In this document: piece by piece, positions 45,410-55,233 of the stretch
How the letters are laid out: each line of letters begins with the position of its first letter
Position numbering within the stretch: position 1 is the first letter of the stretch
Assembly: GCA_963724435.1 (NCBI GenBank)
Contig: CAVRUN010000015.1
Span: 1 to 64,000 of the forward strand
Length of the DNA: 64,000 nucleotides
DNA from: AP-15 sp963724435
GTDB lineage: Bacteria; Pseudomonadota; Alphaproteobacteria; ATCC43930; CGMCC-115725
Direction of reading: 5' to 3'
The notes under the pieces: model-generated
Seen by the model: only the letters and a program-made list of their open reading frames with translations
Databases searched by the model: none
What the model was told of the DNA's origin: nothing
Made by a program: the position numbers and the translations under genes

Positions 45410-46408
45410 TCAAGGCCTCAGCAATCCGCTAATCTGTTGCGCCTCGCGCAACACCGGCGCGGCGATCGCGCGGGCGCGCTCGGCGCCACGGCGCAATACC
45501 TGATCGATATAGGCGGGATCGGCCATTAGCCGCCGCATCTCGCCACCGATCCGTCCAAGGATATCGACCGAAAGCGCCGACAGCGCTTCCTTGAATTCCG
45601 AGAAATTGCGCCCGGCGAAATGGGCAAGCGTATCCTCGCGCGATTGGCTCGCGAGCGCTGCGTAAATCCCGATCAGATTGTCGGCCTCGGGCCGGCGCTC
45701 GAGATCGATGATCGTTGCGGGCAAAGGCTCAGGATCGGTCTTGGCGCGCCGGATCTTTAAGGTGATCGCGTCGGCATCATCGGTCATGTTGATGCGCGAG
45801 TAATCCGAAGTGTCGGATTTCGACATCTTCTTGGTGCCGTCCCGCAGGCTCATGACCCGCGTTGCGGCGCCAAAGATCTGCGGCTCGGGCAACGGGAAAA
45901 AGTCTCGGTCGTAGCGGCGGTTGAACGCGCCGGCGATGTCGCGGGAGAGTTCAAGATGTTGCTTTTGGTCTTCGCCGACCGGCACATGCGTCGCTTTGTA
46001 GACGAGGATGTCGGCAGCCATCAGCACCGGATAGGCGTAGAGGCCGAGGCCCGCCATCTCGCGTTGTTTGCCGGCCTTCTCCTTGAACTGCGTCATGCGG
46101 TTCAGCCAACCGAGCGGGGTCAGGCAGGCGAGCAGCCAGGCCAGCTCGGCGTGAGCCGGAACCATGCTTTGATTGAATATGATGCAACGCTCGGGGTCGA
46201 TCCCGGCGGCGATATAAGCCGCCGTCACCTCGCGCGTCGAGGCCCGCAATTCGTCCGGGTCTTGCGGCAAGGTCAACGCATGGAGATCGACGATGCAAAA
46301 AATGCACTCGTAGTCGTCCTGCAGCGCTACCCAATTGCGAATGGCCCCCAAATAGTTCCCGAGATGCAGATTGCCCGTTGGCTGAACGCCGGAAAAGATA
46401 CGGTTCAT
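45410..46408 (-). CDS. trpS: Tryptophanyl-tRNA synthetase
   Basis: A 332-residue class I synthetase with the HIGH-type motif (GVQPTGNLHLGNYLGAI), the KMSKS loop (GTKKMSKSDTSDYSRI) and the C-terminal anticodon-recognition region. The length is normal. It follows murJ on the minus strand with a gap of 31 bases. Confidence 0.97.
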   Translation of the reverse strand: MNRIFSGVQPTGNLHLGNYLGAIRNWVALQDDYECIFCIVDLHALTLPQDPDELRASTREVTAAYIAAGIDPERCIIFNQSMVPAHAELAWLLACLTPLGWLNRMTQFKEKAGKQREMAGLGLYAYPVLMAADILVYKATHVPVGEDQKQHLELSRDIAGAFNRRYDRDFFPLPEPQIFGAATRVMSLRDGTKKMSKSDTSDYSRINMTDDADAITLKIRRAKTDPEPLPATIIDLERRPEADNLIGIYAALASQSREDTLAHFAGRNFSEFKEALSALSVDILGRIGGEMRRLMADPAYIDQVLRRGAERARAIAAPVLREAQQISGLLRP

Positions 46409-46439
46409 GGCGCGTGTTATCGCTGTCGAATGGCGATGG

Positions 46440-47990
46440 TCAAGCTGGTTGGCGCCGCAGCCGGCCCCATAAGACGCGCCAGTCGGCGACCCCGAACGCC
46501 AGCGCCAAAATCACAAAGACGCCGAGGCCGGCCCCGCAAAGACCAAAAAGCGCCGTGATCCGGATCGCCGGCGCCGCCGCGAGTGCAGGCGTCAAAGTCG
46601 AACGCAATAATGCCAAGATCACGCCCATCGCAAATGCCGCTGCCGTGATCCGCGGGAGATTGCGTCGCGCCCGCCGATCTAGCGCGAAATGCTCGCGCCG
46701 GACCAACAGTACCAGCAATGTCAGCGCATTGAGCCAACCGGCGCAGCTGGTCGCCAGCGCGATCCCGACATGCGCCAAGAACTGCATCAAGATCAGCGTC
46801 AGGGCGAGGTTGACCGCCATCGCGGTGATCGCGACCCTGACCGGTGTCGCGGTGTCGTGCCGCGCGAAAAACGCGGGCGCCAATACCTTGATCAGGACGA
46901 AAGCCGGGAGCCCGGCGGCATAGGCGGCCAGCGCGGCTGCGGTTGCCGCAGTATCGGACGGGCTGAATGCCCCGCGCTGAAACAAGACCGCGAGGATCGG
47001 CTGCGCCAGGACCGCCAACGCCACCGCAGCCGGTACGGTCAGCAGCAACGCCAGTTCGAGGCCGCGATTTTGCGTTTCCACCGCGGCGGCGTCCTCACCA
47101 AGCCTGAGATGGCGCGATAGCGGCGGCAGGATCGCGGTGCCGACAGCAATGCCGACCACGCCCAGGGGCAATTGGTTGAGCCGGTCGGCGTAGTAGAGAT
47201 AGGAGACCGAGCCGCCCGGCAGAAATGAGGCAAGGGCGGTCGAAACCAACAGATTGACCTGGGTGACGCCGGCGCCGATCGCGCCCGGGCCCATGATCGC
47301 CAAGGTGCGCTTGACCTCCGGCGTCAGTCGCGGCCAGGGGAGCCCCAACCCTAGTTCGGCGCGCGCGCAGGAAAACATCAGCCACAGGAATTGGGCGAGC
47401 CCGGCGCCGGTTATGGCCCAGGCGAGCGCCCGGCCGTCATGCCAACCGAACCGCCGCATCATCAGCAAGGCGGCGATCAAAAACAGGTTCAATAAGATCG
47501 GCGTCGCCGCTGCCGCTGCGAAACGGTCAACCGAATTAAGGACACCGCCCTGCAACGCGACTAGGGCAATAAATAAAAGATAGGGAAAAGTGATGCGGGT
47601 GAGGGCGACTGCCAGCGCAAACTTTTCCGGGTCTTCGGCGAACCCGGGTGCGATCAGGCGCATGACCGAGGGCATGAAGACTTCGCCGAGCAGAACGAAA
47701 ATCAGCAACGCCGCGAGCAATACCGCCAGCGCGTCCTCGGCGAAAAGCCGCGCTGCTTCCTTCCCCTGTTGCGCCATCGTCCCGGCAAATAATGGGACGA
47801 AAGCGGCGCTAAACGCGCCCTCGGCAAACAGGCTGCGGAAAAGGTTTGGTAGGCGCTGCGCTACGAAAAAGGCGTCCGCCACCGGCCCCGCGCCAAGCAA
47901 CGCCGCGGTCAGGATGTCGCGGACGAAACCCATGACCCGGCTCAACAGCGTGTAGGAGCCGACCGTGGCGACCGAGCGCAAAAGCGACAT
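46440..47990 (-). CDS. murJ: Lipid II flippase MurJ
   Basis: A 516-residue MOP-superfamily integral membrane protein with about 14 transmembrane segments. The N-terminus SLLRSVATVGSYTLLSRVMG and GFVRDILTAALLGAGPVADA, then FFVAQRLPNLFRSLFAEGAF, are diagnostic for MurJ/MviN. It flips lipid II for peptidoglycan synthesis. It starts the conserved minus-strand block that continues through trpS. Confidence 0.96.
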   Translation of the reverse strand: MSLLRSVATVGSYTLLSRVMGFVRDILTAALLGAGPVADAFFVAQRLPNLFRSLFAEGAFSAAFVPLFAGTMAQQGKEAARLFAEDALAVLLAALLIFVLLGEVFMPSVMRLIAPGFAEDPEKFALAVALTRITFPYLLFIALVALQGGVLNSVDRFAAAAATPILLNLFLIAALLMMRRFGWHDGRALAWAITGAGLAQFLWLMFSCARAELGLGLPWPRLTPEVKRTLAIMGPGAIGAGVTQVNLLVSTALASFLPGGSVSYLYYADRLNQLPLGVVGIAVGTAILPPLSRHLRLGEDAAAVETQNRGLELALLLTVPAAVALAVLAQPILAVLFQRGAFSPSDTAATAAALAAYAAGLPAFVLIKVLAPAFFARHDTATPVRVAITAMAVNLALTLILMQFLAHVGIALATSCAGWLNALTLLVLLVRREHFALDRRARRNLPRITAAAFAMGVILALLRSTLTPALAAAPAIRITALFGLCGAGLGVFVILALAFGVADWRVLWGRLRRQPA

Positions 47991-48089
47991 GGGGCGGGTT
48001 TAGTCGAAAACCGCGGCCGGGAAAACGCCGACGCGAACCATCAGGTGTTCAGCACCATCTCTGTTGACCCCACCGGCGATCTCCCTCGC

Positions 48090-48977
48090 TCAGCCGGTGA
48101 AATGCTGCATCAACCAGCGCAGCGTGTCGGCGGGCGCCTCCTCCGGCACATAATGCCCGCAAGCGATCGGCCCGCCGGTGGCGTTTGTTGCGTAATTGGC
48201 TCGCCACACCGCCAGCACGTCGCCGTGAACACCCTCGGTGTGGCTTTTGGCGCCCCAGATCACCAGCAGCGGCACCGTGATTTTATGCCCGGCCTCAAAA
48301 TCGGCCTTGTCCATCTCGAAATCGCAGGTGGCGCAAGCGCGGTAATCGGCGCAGGAACCCTTTATCGTCTTCCAATTAAAGCAGCGGACATACTCGGCGA
48401 ATGCTTCGGGATCAAAAAAGCCGAGCCCGATCCCGGGCTTTGACAATTTCTTCTCCATAAAATATTGCGCCGGGATGCCGGCCAGCATCCGCTCGGGCAA
48501 ATCGTAAGGCTGAGCCATCAAAGACCAATGCCATGAGCGCAACGCCCATTCTCTGGAGGTGTGGGTCCAGATGTGATGATTCGGCAAAATGTCGATCAGG
48601 GCCGCGCGCTTCACCCGGTCGGAATGGTCGAGGCACATGCGGGCTGTCGTGCGGGCGCCACGGTCATGCCCGGCGACAAAGAATTCGCGGTAGCCGAGCT
48701 TTTCCATGACCTCGACCTGGTCCTGCGCCATCGCCCGGAACGAGTAATTGAGATTGTTCTCGCCGCCATCATCGGGGCCGACGCTGTCGCCATACCCACG
48801 CAAATCAGCAGCGACGACGTGAAAGTGCTTGGCGAGATCGGGCGCGATCTTGCTCCAAGAAGCATGGGTCAGCGGGTTGCCGTGAAGCAGCAACAGCGGC
48901 GGCCCGTCGCCGCCATGCCGCAGATTGATCCGCGCCCCCGAAGTGTCGATCTCCGCCCGCGTAAACCCCTCGAACAT
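48090..48977 (-). CDS. Alpha/beta hydrolase, haloacetate dehalogenase type
   Basis: A 295-residue hydrolase. LLLLHGNPLTHASWSKIA holds the oxyanion loop; the nucleophile is Asp105 in VAGHDRGART, unlike the Ser of lipases; the acid is Asp129 (ALIDILP) and the base His lies in CGHYVPEEAP. SWHWSLMAQPYDLPERM contains His150-Trp151 and a later Tyr (ADYRACATCDF), matching the halide-binding residues of fluoroacetate dehalogenases. ATG 48977 follows AGGAGAGGGGAC and is preferred over the frame start at 48995. Function on fluoroacetate is inferred; some relatives act on other haloacids. Confidence 0.85.
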   Translation of the reverse strand: MFEGFTRAEIDTSGARINLRHGGDGPPLLLLHGNPLTHASWSKIAPDLAKHFHVVAADLRGYGDSVGPDDGGENNLNYSFRAMAQDQVEVMEKLGYREFFVAGHDRGARTTARMCLDHSDRVKRAALIDILPNHHIWTHTSREWALRSWHWSLMAQPYDLPERMLAGIPAQYFMEKKLSKPGIGLGFFDPEAFAEYVRCFNWKTIKGSCADYRACATCDFEMDKADFEAGHKITVPLLVIWGAKSHTEGVHGDVLAVWRANYATNATGGPIACGHYVPEEAPADTLRWLMQHFTG

Positions 48978-49192
48978 GTCCCCTCTCCTCACCACGTAGC
49001 GAAGAGGCAGGTTAGCTCAACCGGCCAGCCTGCGATACCAGGCCGCTGGTCCGGAGGGAGTGGGCGCAAGCCAGGCTCGCGTGACCGCGCGCTTTCAGCC
49101 ACAACCGAAGTCGAGCGTCTCTCGTCCAGGAGCGAGGGTGCTATCTGCGCTTGTGTCGCCCCGGCGACAAAAATGCGCCGATGAGGCGGGCG

Positions 49193-50762
49193 TCACGCCT
49201 CGGGCAGCCCGGCTTTGCGCAATCCTTCGGCAACGCGGGCGGCGAGTTCTGGGACGACGCCCTTCGGCAGCGCCCGCATAACCCCCGCGATTGTCGGTTC
49301 GCACTGAAATTCCCGCACACGGCTCAGGCAAATACACGCTTCCTGATGCCGACCTAGGTAGCCGCACAGGCTGAGTTTCAGGCGCAGCGCCGGCATACCG
49401 CCGTGTTCGCGCAACGCCGCTTCCGCCCACGACAGCCCGGCCTCGTAGCGGCCCGCTGCCAGCTCCGCGAGAGCCAGCGCCTGGTAGAAAGAAAATATGG
49501 CCGGATCAAGCGGGCTCAGGCGGATTGCCTGATGCGCCGAGTGGATCGCCTCGTCGGGTCGATCGAGATATGCCAACACGACGGCGCGGTGGCCGAAGGC
49601 AAGGGCAAAATTGGGGTTGAGGTCGATTGCGCGGTTGAGTGCGCTGAGCGCGGCGTAATTGTCCCCGGCAAGTTGCGCAAGCGCCAAGCCGGCAAAATCC
49701 AGCGCCCACGGATCGTCCCCGGCAGCGGCAATTGCCTGCCGCGCCATCGCGATCCCCTCCTCCACCTCAGGGCCGGATGGTGGGATCCAGTTCCGCTGCC
49801 GCTGCATCCCTCGAACTCAGGGCAATTCGCGCCATCGCCGGGCCGTAGGCGGGATCCATATCGAGGGCGAGCCGTGCCAGCCTAATCAACTCGGCCATGC
49901 TCTCGCAGGTTCTTTTGTATGCTTGCGCCTGGGCGCGCCAGTAAAGGTCGTAAGCATGCAGGCTCGCGGTCGGCCTGCGGACGGCGTGCTCGGCTTCGGC
50001 GCGCCGCAGCCGCGGCTCGATTGCGCCGACAACGCCGCTTGCCACCCGGTCCTGCAACTCGAAGATGTCGTCGAGGTTGCCGTCGAACCGGTCGGCCCAG
50101 ATATGCGCGCCGGTCGAGGAGTTGATCAGCTGCCCGGCGATGCGCATGCGGTTGCCGGCCTTTCTGACCGAACCTTCCAAGATATAGCGCACGCCGAGCT
50201 CCCGCGCCGTCTGGTTCACATAGATCGGCTTGCCCTTATAGCGAAAGCTCGAATTTCGGGCGATGACGAACAGCCAGGGGCAGCGCGCGATTGCGGTGGT
50301 GATTTCCTCGACCACGCCGTCCGCGAAGTATTCCTGCTCCGGGTCACCGGTCAGGTTCCCGAAAGGCAAGACGGCAATCGACGGCCGCCCGGCCAGCCCC
50401 AGGATCGGACGAGTGGCCGGCCCGCCCAGGGTGTCCGGCGGCATTTCTGTCCCGTTTTCCGTGACCTCGCCAACAAAGCGCACGCCACGGCGAGCGAAGG
50501 TGCGGACCAACCGCTGGCTCGCACCGTCGTCGCCGAGCGCCCGGCGCACCGCGTTGATCCGCGTGGTCACCGCGGAATCGGAGACAATCCGCCCGTTCCA
50601 CACTGTCGCGATAAGATCGTCCTTGCTGACCACCCGCCCGCGGTGGTGCACGAGATAGGCCAGCAGATCGAAAACCTGGGGCTCGAGGTCGATCAGCGCA
50701 GCGCCGCGCCACAGTTCGCGACGTTCGAGGTCTAAACGGCAATCGCCAAAGGCATAAACCAC
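49193..50762 (-). pseudogene. Winged-helix regulator with TolB-like and TPR domains, frameshifted
   Basis: The GTG at 50762 (GGAGG-type site upstream) starts VVYAFGDCRLDLERRELW, an OmpR/CadC-type winged-helix domain (EPQVFDLLAYLVHHRGRVVS, SAVTTRINAVRRALGDD). It continues with a TolB/adenylate-cyclase-associated region (RPSIAVLPFGNLTGDPEQEY, RYILEGSVRKAGNRM). This frame ends at 49767 in nonsense. At the CCC run 49807-49809 an extra base shifts the rest; the next frame (from 49807 to 49193) carries tetratricopeptide repeats (GLALAQLAGDNYAALSALNR, FGHRAVVLAYLDRPDEAIHS). Together they make one regulator of about 520 residues, a common architecture. It is divergent from the tsdA-like gene, which it may once have controlled. 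Confidence 0.75.
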
Positions 50763-51010
50763 TCCCGTCCTCCGGAAGCCGCCCGCACCGCGTCCATAAC
50801 GAAAAGGCAAGATAATCGTAAGGAAAAATCACGCCGTGTGTAAAGGCTTTTGCCGACCGCCAGGCTATGGTGATGACAAGCCCAATTGGGAGGGCGCCAC
50901 CGGCTTTTCGCCGGCGCGCGAGGTGGCTCACAAAAGCCGCGCGCGGCGGTCGATGACCCGCGCAGTGCCATAGATTATGACCAAGGATGGGGGCGGCGGC
51001 GCCACGCGTG

Positions 51011-51994
51011 ATGCGGAAACTTCTGTTAACATTCGCGTTGATCTGCGGCGCCCTGCCGACCAGCGCCTCGGCCGAGGAATGGGCCGTTCCGGATGTCGAC
51101 GCGCTACCGATGGACGCGTTCGGGCGAACGGTGCGCGTCGGCCGTGACCTGATCGTGCACACCGCGGCGACGATCGGTCCGGACGCCACCGATCCCGCGA
51201 AACGGTTCTCCGGAAATGGGCTCGAATGTGAGAGCTGCCATCTCGATGCTGGCAGGAAGAAGTTCGGATTGCCGCTTGCGGGCATCTGGGGCGTATTTCC
51301 ACAGTTCATCGGCCGCGAGAACGAGGTGCGTACGCTGGAGGACCGGATCAACGGATGCATGGAGCGCAGCATGAACGGTCGCGCTCTGCCGCCGGACGGC
51401 CCGGAAATGAAGGCGATGCTGACATATATCCGGTTCATTAGCGCCGGTGTCCCGACCGGGCGCAGCGCCGAGGGGCGGGCGGCGCCGCCGGTGCCATTGC
51501 CAACCGCGGCGAGCGATCCAAAACACGGCGAGGTGGTGTTCGCGGAAACCTGCGCGGTGTGCCATCAGGCCGACGGCCAGGGGAAGCGTTGGGGGCCGAA
51601 GGAGGCGGCGGCGCAACGACATCGCTACCAATTTCCGCCTTTGTGGGGACCGGACAGCTATAACGACGGCGCGGGCATGGCGCGGCCTATCACGGCGGCT
51701 AACTTTATCCGCGCCAACATGCCGTTCGGCACCGATTATGCTCACCCTATCCTGAGCGCGCAGAATGCGTTTGACGTGGCGGCGTTTATCGACAGTCAAG
51801 CTCGGCCGCACCGGCTCGGCAACGAGCGGGATTTTCCCGACCGCGCGCTCAAGCCCGCCGACGCGACCTATCCGCCGTTCCTCGGCCCGTTCCCGCCATC
51901 GCAGCATCTGACCGGGCCGTGGCAACCGATCCGGCAATGGCAGAAGGACAACGCACAAACCCTGCGGAGCAACTCTGCGGCTCCGGGACACTGA
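51011..51994 (+). CDS. tsdA: Dihaem cytochrome c, thiosulfate dehydrogenase (TsdA) type
   Basis: A 327-residue exported dihaem cytochrome. After the signal peptide (RKLLLTFALICGALPTSASA) haem 1 binds CESCH (residues 73-77) and haem 2 binds CAVCH (181-185). Cys116 in RINGCMERSMNGRALP matches the conserved cysteine that ligates haem 1 in TsdA. LECESCHLDAGRKKFGLPLA and NFIRANMPFGTDYAHPILSA are typical of the family. TsdA oxidises thiosulfate to tetrathionate in the periplasm (or runs in reverse). ATG 51011 is chosen over 50987 because it starts directly at the signal peptide. It is followed after 9 bases by a TauE/SafE permease gene. Confidence 0.88.
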   Translation: MRKLLLTFALICGALPTSASAEEWAVPDVDALPMDAFGRTVRVGRDLIVHTAATIGPDATDPAKRFSGNGLECESCHLDAGRKKFGLPLAGIWGVFPQFIGRENEVRTLEDRINGCMERSMNGRALPPDGPEMKAMLTYIRFISAGVPTGRSAEGRAAPPVPLPTAASDPKHGEVVFAETCAVCHQADGQGKRWGPKEAAAQRHRYQFPPLWGPDSYNDGAGMARPITAANFIRANMPFGTDYAHPILSAQNAFDVAAFIDSQARPHRLGNERDFPDRALKPADATYPPFLGPFPPSQHLTGPWQPIRQWQKDNAQTLRSNSAAPGH

Positions 51995-52003
51995 GCCGCC
52001 CGG

Positions 52004-52774
52004 ATGGACCCGTTTCAGACAGCGGCGGCGGTTGGCAGCGGGGTGATCGTCGGTTTTACACTCGGCTTGGTCGGCGGCGGCGGCTCGATTCTCGCGGTGC
52101 CCTTGCTGCTCTATGTCGTGGGGATGCCAGACCCGCATCTGGCGATCGGCACCAGTGCCGTCGCGGTCGCGGTCAATGCGTTCGCCAATCTCGTGCCGCA
52201 CGCGCGTGAGCGGCACGTCCGCTGGCATCCCGCGCTGGTCTTTGCGGCTGCCGGGTTGGCCGGCGCCCTCATCGGCTCGTCGATCGGCAAGGCGGTGGAT
52301 GGACGCCGGCTGCTGATCCTATTTGCGCTGCTGATGCTGCTCGTCGCGGCGATGATGCTGCGCGGTCGCAAGGCCGCTTCTGGCCCGGTGGGCGCGGAGC
52401 GGCCCGTCAATCTTTGGCGGCTCGGTCAGATCGGGCTCGGGGTTGGCTCGCTTTCCGGGTTCTACGGGATCGGCGGCGGGTTCCTCGTGGTGCCTGGACT
52501 GATCCTCGGGACTGGCATGCCGACGATCGCAGCGATTGGGTCCGCGCTGGTCGCGGTCGGCGTTTTCGGCACCACGACGGCGCTCAATTATGCCGCCTCC
52601 GGACTCGTTGATTGGCCGGTCGCGCTGCTGTTCATCGCCGGGGGGATCGGCGGCGGATGGATCGGCGCGCATCTGGCGCAACGGCTCTCGGCACAGCACC
52701 AGACGCTGACGCGGTTGCTGGGGTGCATGCTGGTCGTGGTGTCGGGATACATGCTGTATCGGAGCCTGAAATGA
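52004..52774 (+). CDS. TauE/SafE family sulfite exporter-type permease
   Basis: A 256-residue membrane protein with about eight hydrophobic segments in two repeats, GLVGGGGSILAVPLLLYVV and GFYGIGGGFLVVPGLILG, the glycine-rich signature of TauE/SafE (DUF81). Family members move sulfite, sulfolactate or related sulfur anions. Its position nine bases after the TsdA-like cytochrome makes export of a sulfur anion a reasonable inference. Confidence 0.9.
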   Translation: MDPFQTAAAVGSGVIVGFTLGLVGGGGSILAVPLLLYVVGMPDPHLAIGTSAVAVAVNAFANLVPHARERHVRWHPALVFAAAGLAGALIGSSIGKAVDGRRLLILFALLMLLVAAMMLRGRKAASGPVGAERPVNLWRLGQIGLGVGSLSGFYGIGGGFLVVPGLILGTGMPTIAAIGSALVAVGVFGTTTALNYAASGLVDWPVALLFIAGGIGGGWIGAHLAQRLSAQHQTLTRLLGCMLVVVSGYMLYRSLK

Positions 52775-52905
52775 AGCGCTGATGATGCCCAGAGCTGACG
52801 CCCGCGCGTTATTATCAGGAATGCACCCTCCGGTAGGACGAGCCAGCCGATCAACCAGCAAGCCGCAACCAACCACCTTAGATCAGACGCGGAATGGAGG
52901 AGCAG

Positions 52906-53571
52906 ATGAGCACCCTCAACACAAACACGGCGGATGGCGCGCCGCGCCGAAATTTCTTTCGCCTCGCCGGGGCAACGATGCTTGGGCTCGCTGGACTTGC
53001 GTCTGCCGCCTCGCGCACACAGGCCGCGACATCGCTGGCGGGCGATGGCCCGAACTGGCCTGGAAAGCTCAAGGGTCGCCATCGCCAGGTGGTCGACGCC
53101 TATACGGTCAACGACGGCCGCCCCCTTTTATTCGCACATGCGTTCCTGCTCACGGACGCGGCGCCAGGTTCAGCGACGTCGGTCGTCGTTCTGCGCGCTC
53201 AGGCGCTCCCGATCGCTCTCAACAGTGCGATGTGGGAAAAATACAGGATCGGTGAATCATTCAAGATCATCGATCCGGAGACGAAGGCCCCTGCAGTGAA
53301 AAATCCTTTCCTGCATCCCAAGGCCGGCGTCCTGCCAGCGGACGATATGGCTGTCGACCGGTTGCTCGGGAAAGGCGCGGTATTCGGCGCCTGCAACCTG
53401 GCGCTGCATAACCTGAGCAAACAGCTCGCCAGCAACGCCGGCGTGAGCGCGGACGACGCGGCAAAGGAATGGGCCGCGAATCTGATTCCGGGAATCACTC
53501 TCCTCCCATCGGGCGTGTGGGGTCTGAACCGCGCGCAGGAGGCCCGCTGCACCTATTGCACGGGCGGCTGA
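52906..53571 (+). CDS. Tat-exported protein of unknown function
   Basis: A 221-residue protein from ATG 52906, which GGAGG precedes by about six bases. The N-terminus has a twin-arginine signal (PRRNFFRLAGATMLGLAGLA), so it is exported folded, often with a cofactor. Mature sequence GRHRQVVDAYTVNDGRPLLF, FGACNLALHNLSKQLASNAG and the C-terminal CTYCTGG include cysteines that could bind metal or act in redox. I do not recognise the family. Its place behind the tsdA-like and TauE genes suggests a partner in sulfur metabolism. Confidence 0.7.
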   Translation: MSTLNTNTADGAPRRNFFRLAGATMLGLAGLASAASRTQAATSLAGDGPNWPGKLKGRHRQVVDAYTVNDGRPLLFAHAFLLTDAAPGSATSVVVLRAQALPIALNSAMWEKYRIGESFKIIDPETKAPAVKNPFLHPKAGVLPADDMAVDRLLGKGAVFGACNLALHNLSKQLASNAGVSADDAAKEWAANLIPGITLLPSGVWGLNRAQEARCTYCTGG

Positions 53572-53816
53572 GGACAAGGCGCCCGGCGCAACCGGGCCAA
53601 TTCCTGGGCAGCCTGCTCTGAGGTTGCGGTCTTTTCGGAAGGAGGGCTTAACGCAACGCAAGGCTCGCCTCGTAGGCGCGCTAGTAGAGCAAGCACTAGC
53701 CCAGGGAACGAGCGGAGTCACGTTAAGCTATCGGCGCTACCCGGCCGCTGGCGCATCAAACCTGAAGGTCCGGCGGCCACCCGAACCGCCGGGCTACTAT
53801 CGAACCGGTGAGCCCT
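53572..53816. other. Intergenic stretch before IS256
   Basis: No supported gene. The last bases (53809-53816, TGAGCCCT) are the left target duplication of the IS256. With the IS left end, about 345 bases lack coding sequence. Confidence 0.4.
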
Positions 53817-55233
53817 CACGAGCTATGGGCGGAAGTTGGTGACGGGCTGACGGGATGAAGGCGGCGTATCGTGGGGGTGTTCGCGCCTCCACTTCTCCCG
53901 CAAAGGAGTGATACGCCGTGTCCGATGCTAACGTCGTCAAGCTGCTTCAACCAGGGTCATTCGCCGACCCGCTCACCGAGGTGCTGCGCACCGGAGCGCG
54001 CGCCCTACTGGCCCAAGCGATCGAGGCCGAGGTGGCCGAATTCCTGGCCAAGCATGTCGATCTGAAGACCGCTACTGGCCTGAACCGCATGGTCCGGCAC
54101 GGGCATATGCCTGAACGCGAGGTGATGACCGGCATTGGCCCGGTCGGCGTGCGCCAACCGCGCGTGCGCGACCGTGGCGCTGCCGATGATGCCGGGCGCA
54201 TCCGCTTCACCCCCGCGATCCTGCCGCCCTATGCGCGGCGCTCCCGCAGCCTGGAGGTGCTGATACCGATCCTTTACCTGAAAGGCATCTCGACCGGCGA
54301 TTTCGAGGAGGCGCGTGCGGCCCTGCTCGGCAAGGATGCGCCGGGCCTGTCGGCCTCGACGATTGCCCGGCTGAAGGAGGTCTGGATCGACGAGCACGAG
54401 CACTGGAAGAAGCGCGATCTGTCGGCCAAGCGCTACGTCTACGTGTGGGCCGACGGCATTTACCTGCAGGCCCGCCTCGAAGACGCCAAGCAATGCATCC
54501 TGGTGATCATCGGCGCGACGCCGGAGGGCAGGAAGGAGCTGCTCGGCTTCACTGACGGCGCGCGCGAAAGCGCGCAGGATTGGCGGGAGCTGCTGCTCGA
54601 TTTGCAGAACCGAGGCCTGGTCGTCGCGCCCGAACTCGCCGTCGCCGACGGCGCGCTTGGCTTCTGGAAGGCGCTCGGCGAGCTGTGGCCGGCCACACGC
54701 GAGCAACGCTGCTGGGTGCACAAGACCGCCAACGTCCTCAACAAACTGCCGAAAAGCCAGCAGCCCAAAGCCAAGCGGGCCTTACAGGAGATCTGGATGG
54801 CGGAGACGAGCAAGGACGCCGAGGCCGCGTTCGACGCCTTCATCGCAGCCTACAAGTTGAAATACGATAAGGCCGCCGAGTGCCTGGCAAAGGATCGCCA
54901 GGCCCTGCTCGCATTCTACGATTTCCCTGCCGAACACTGGAAACATCTGCGGACCTCGAACCCGATCGAGAGCACCTTTGCCACCGTGCGGCACCGCACG
55001 ATCCGCTCGAAGGGCTGCTTGTCGAATAGAACGGCGCTCGCCATGGTGTTCAAGCTCGTCGATGCGTCGCAGAAAAGCTGGCGCAGGCTCGATGGCCACA
55101 ACCAGTTGCCCAAGCTCATCCAAGGTGTCAGGTTCTCTGACGGGATCGAAGTCGCCGCCAACCCGGCGTCCTCGCAATCCCAAACCGCCGTCGCCTGAAC
55201 CCTTGGACCATCACCAAAATTCGGCGATAGCTC
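53817..55233 (+). mobile_element. IS256 family element, apparently complete
   Basis: Terminal inverted repeats are visible: GAGCTATGGGCGGAAGTTGGTGA from 53820 and, on the other strand at 55233-55211, GAGCTATCGCCGAATTTTGGTGA. TGAGCCCT flanks at 53809-53816 and 55234-55241 as the 8-bp target duplication, three bases beyond the left repeat. One intact transposase gene lies inside. Confidence 0.88.
53918..55198 (+). CDS. IS256 family transposase
   Basis: A 426-residue transposase of the Mutator/IS256 family. The DDE triad is Asp179 (VYVWADGIYLQ), Asp244 (ELAVADGALGFW) and Glu351 (SNPIESTFATVRHRT), with the CXXH motif at 265-268 (RCWVHK). Start GTG 53918 is preceded at 10 bases by AAAGGAG. It appears intact and probably mobile in combination with the flanking inverted repeats. 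Confidence 0.96.
   Translation: MSDANVVKLLQPGSFADPLTEVLRTGARALLAQAIEAEVAEFLAKHVDLKTATGLNRMVRHGHMPEREVMTGIGPVGVRQPRVRDRGAADDAGRIRFTPAILPPYARRSRSLEVLIPILYLKGISTGDFEEARAALLGKDAPGLSASTIARLKEVWIDEHEHWKKRDLSAKRYVYVWADGIYLQARLEDAKQCILVIIGATPEGRKELLGFTDGARESAQDWRELLLDLQNRGLVVAPELAVADGALGFWKALGELWPATREQRCWVHKTANVLNKLPKSQQPKAKRALQEIWMAETSKDAEAAFDAFIAAYKLKYDKAAECLAKDRQALLAFYDFPAEHWKHLRTSNPIESTFATVRHRTIRSKGCLSNRTALAMVFKLVDASQKSWRRLDGHNQLPKLIQGVRFSDGIEVAANPASSQSQTAVA

Noticed and set aside
49659..50735. A 358-codon plus-strand frame opposite the winged-helix regulator
   Set aside because: Composition is non-protein-like; the minus strand has clear domains.
51104..52228. A 374-codon minus-strand frame across the thiosulfate genes
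   Set aside because: It is antisense to two well-supported genes and is low-complexity.
53624..53842. A 72-codon plus-strand frame before IS256
   Set aside because: It runs into the IS inverted repeat and has no conserved-looking sequence; its composition is atypical.
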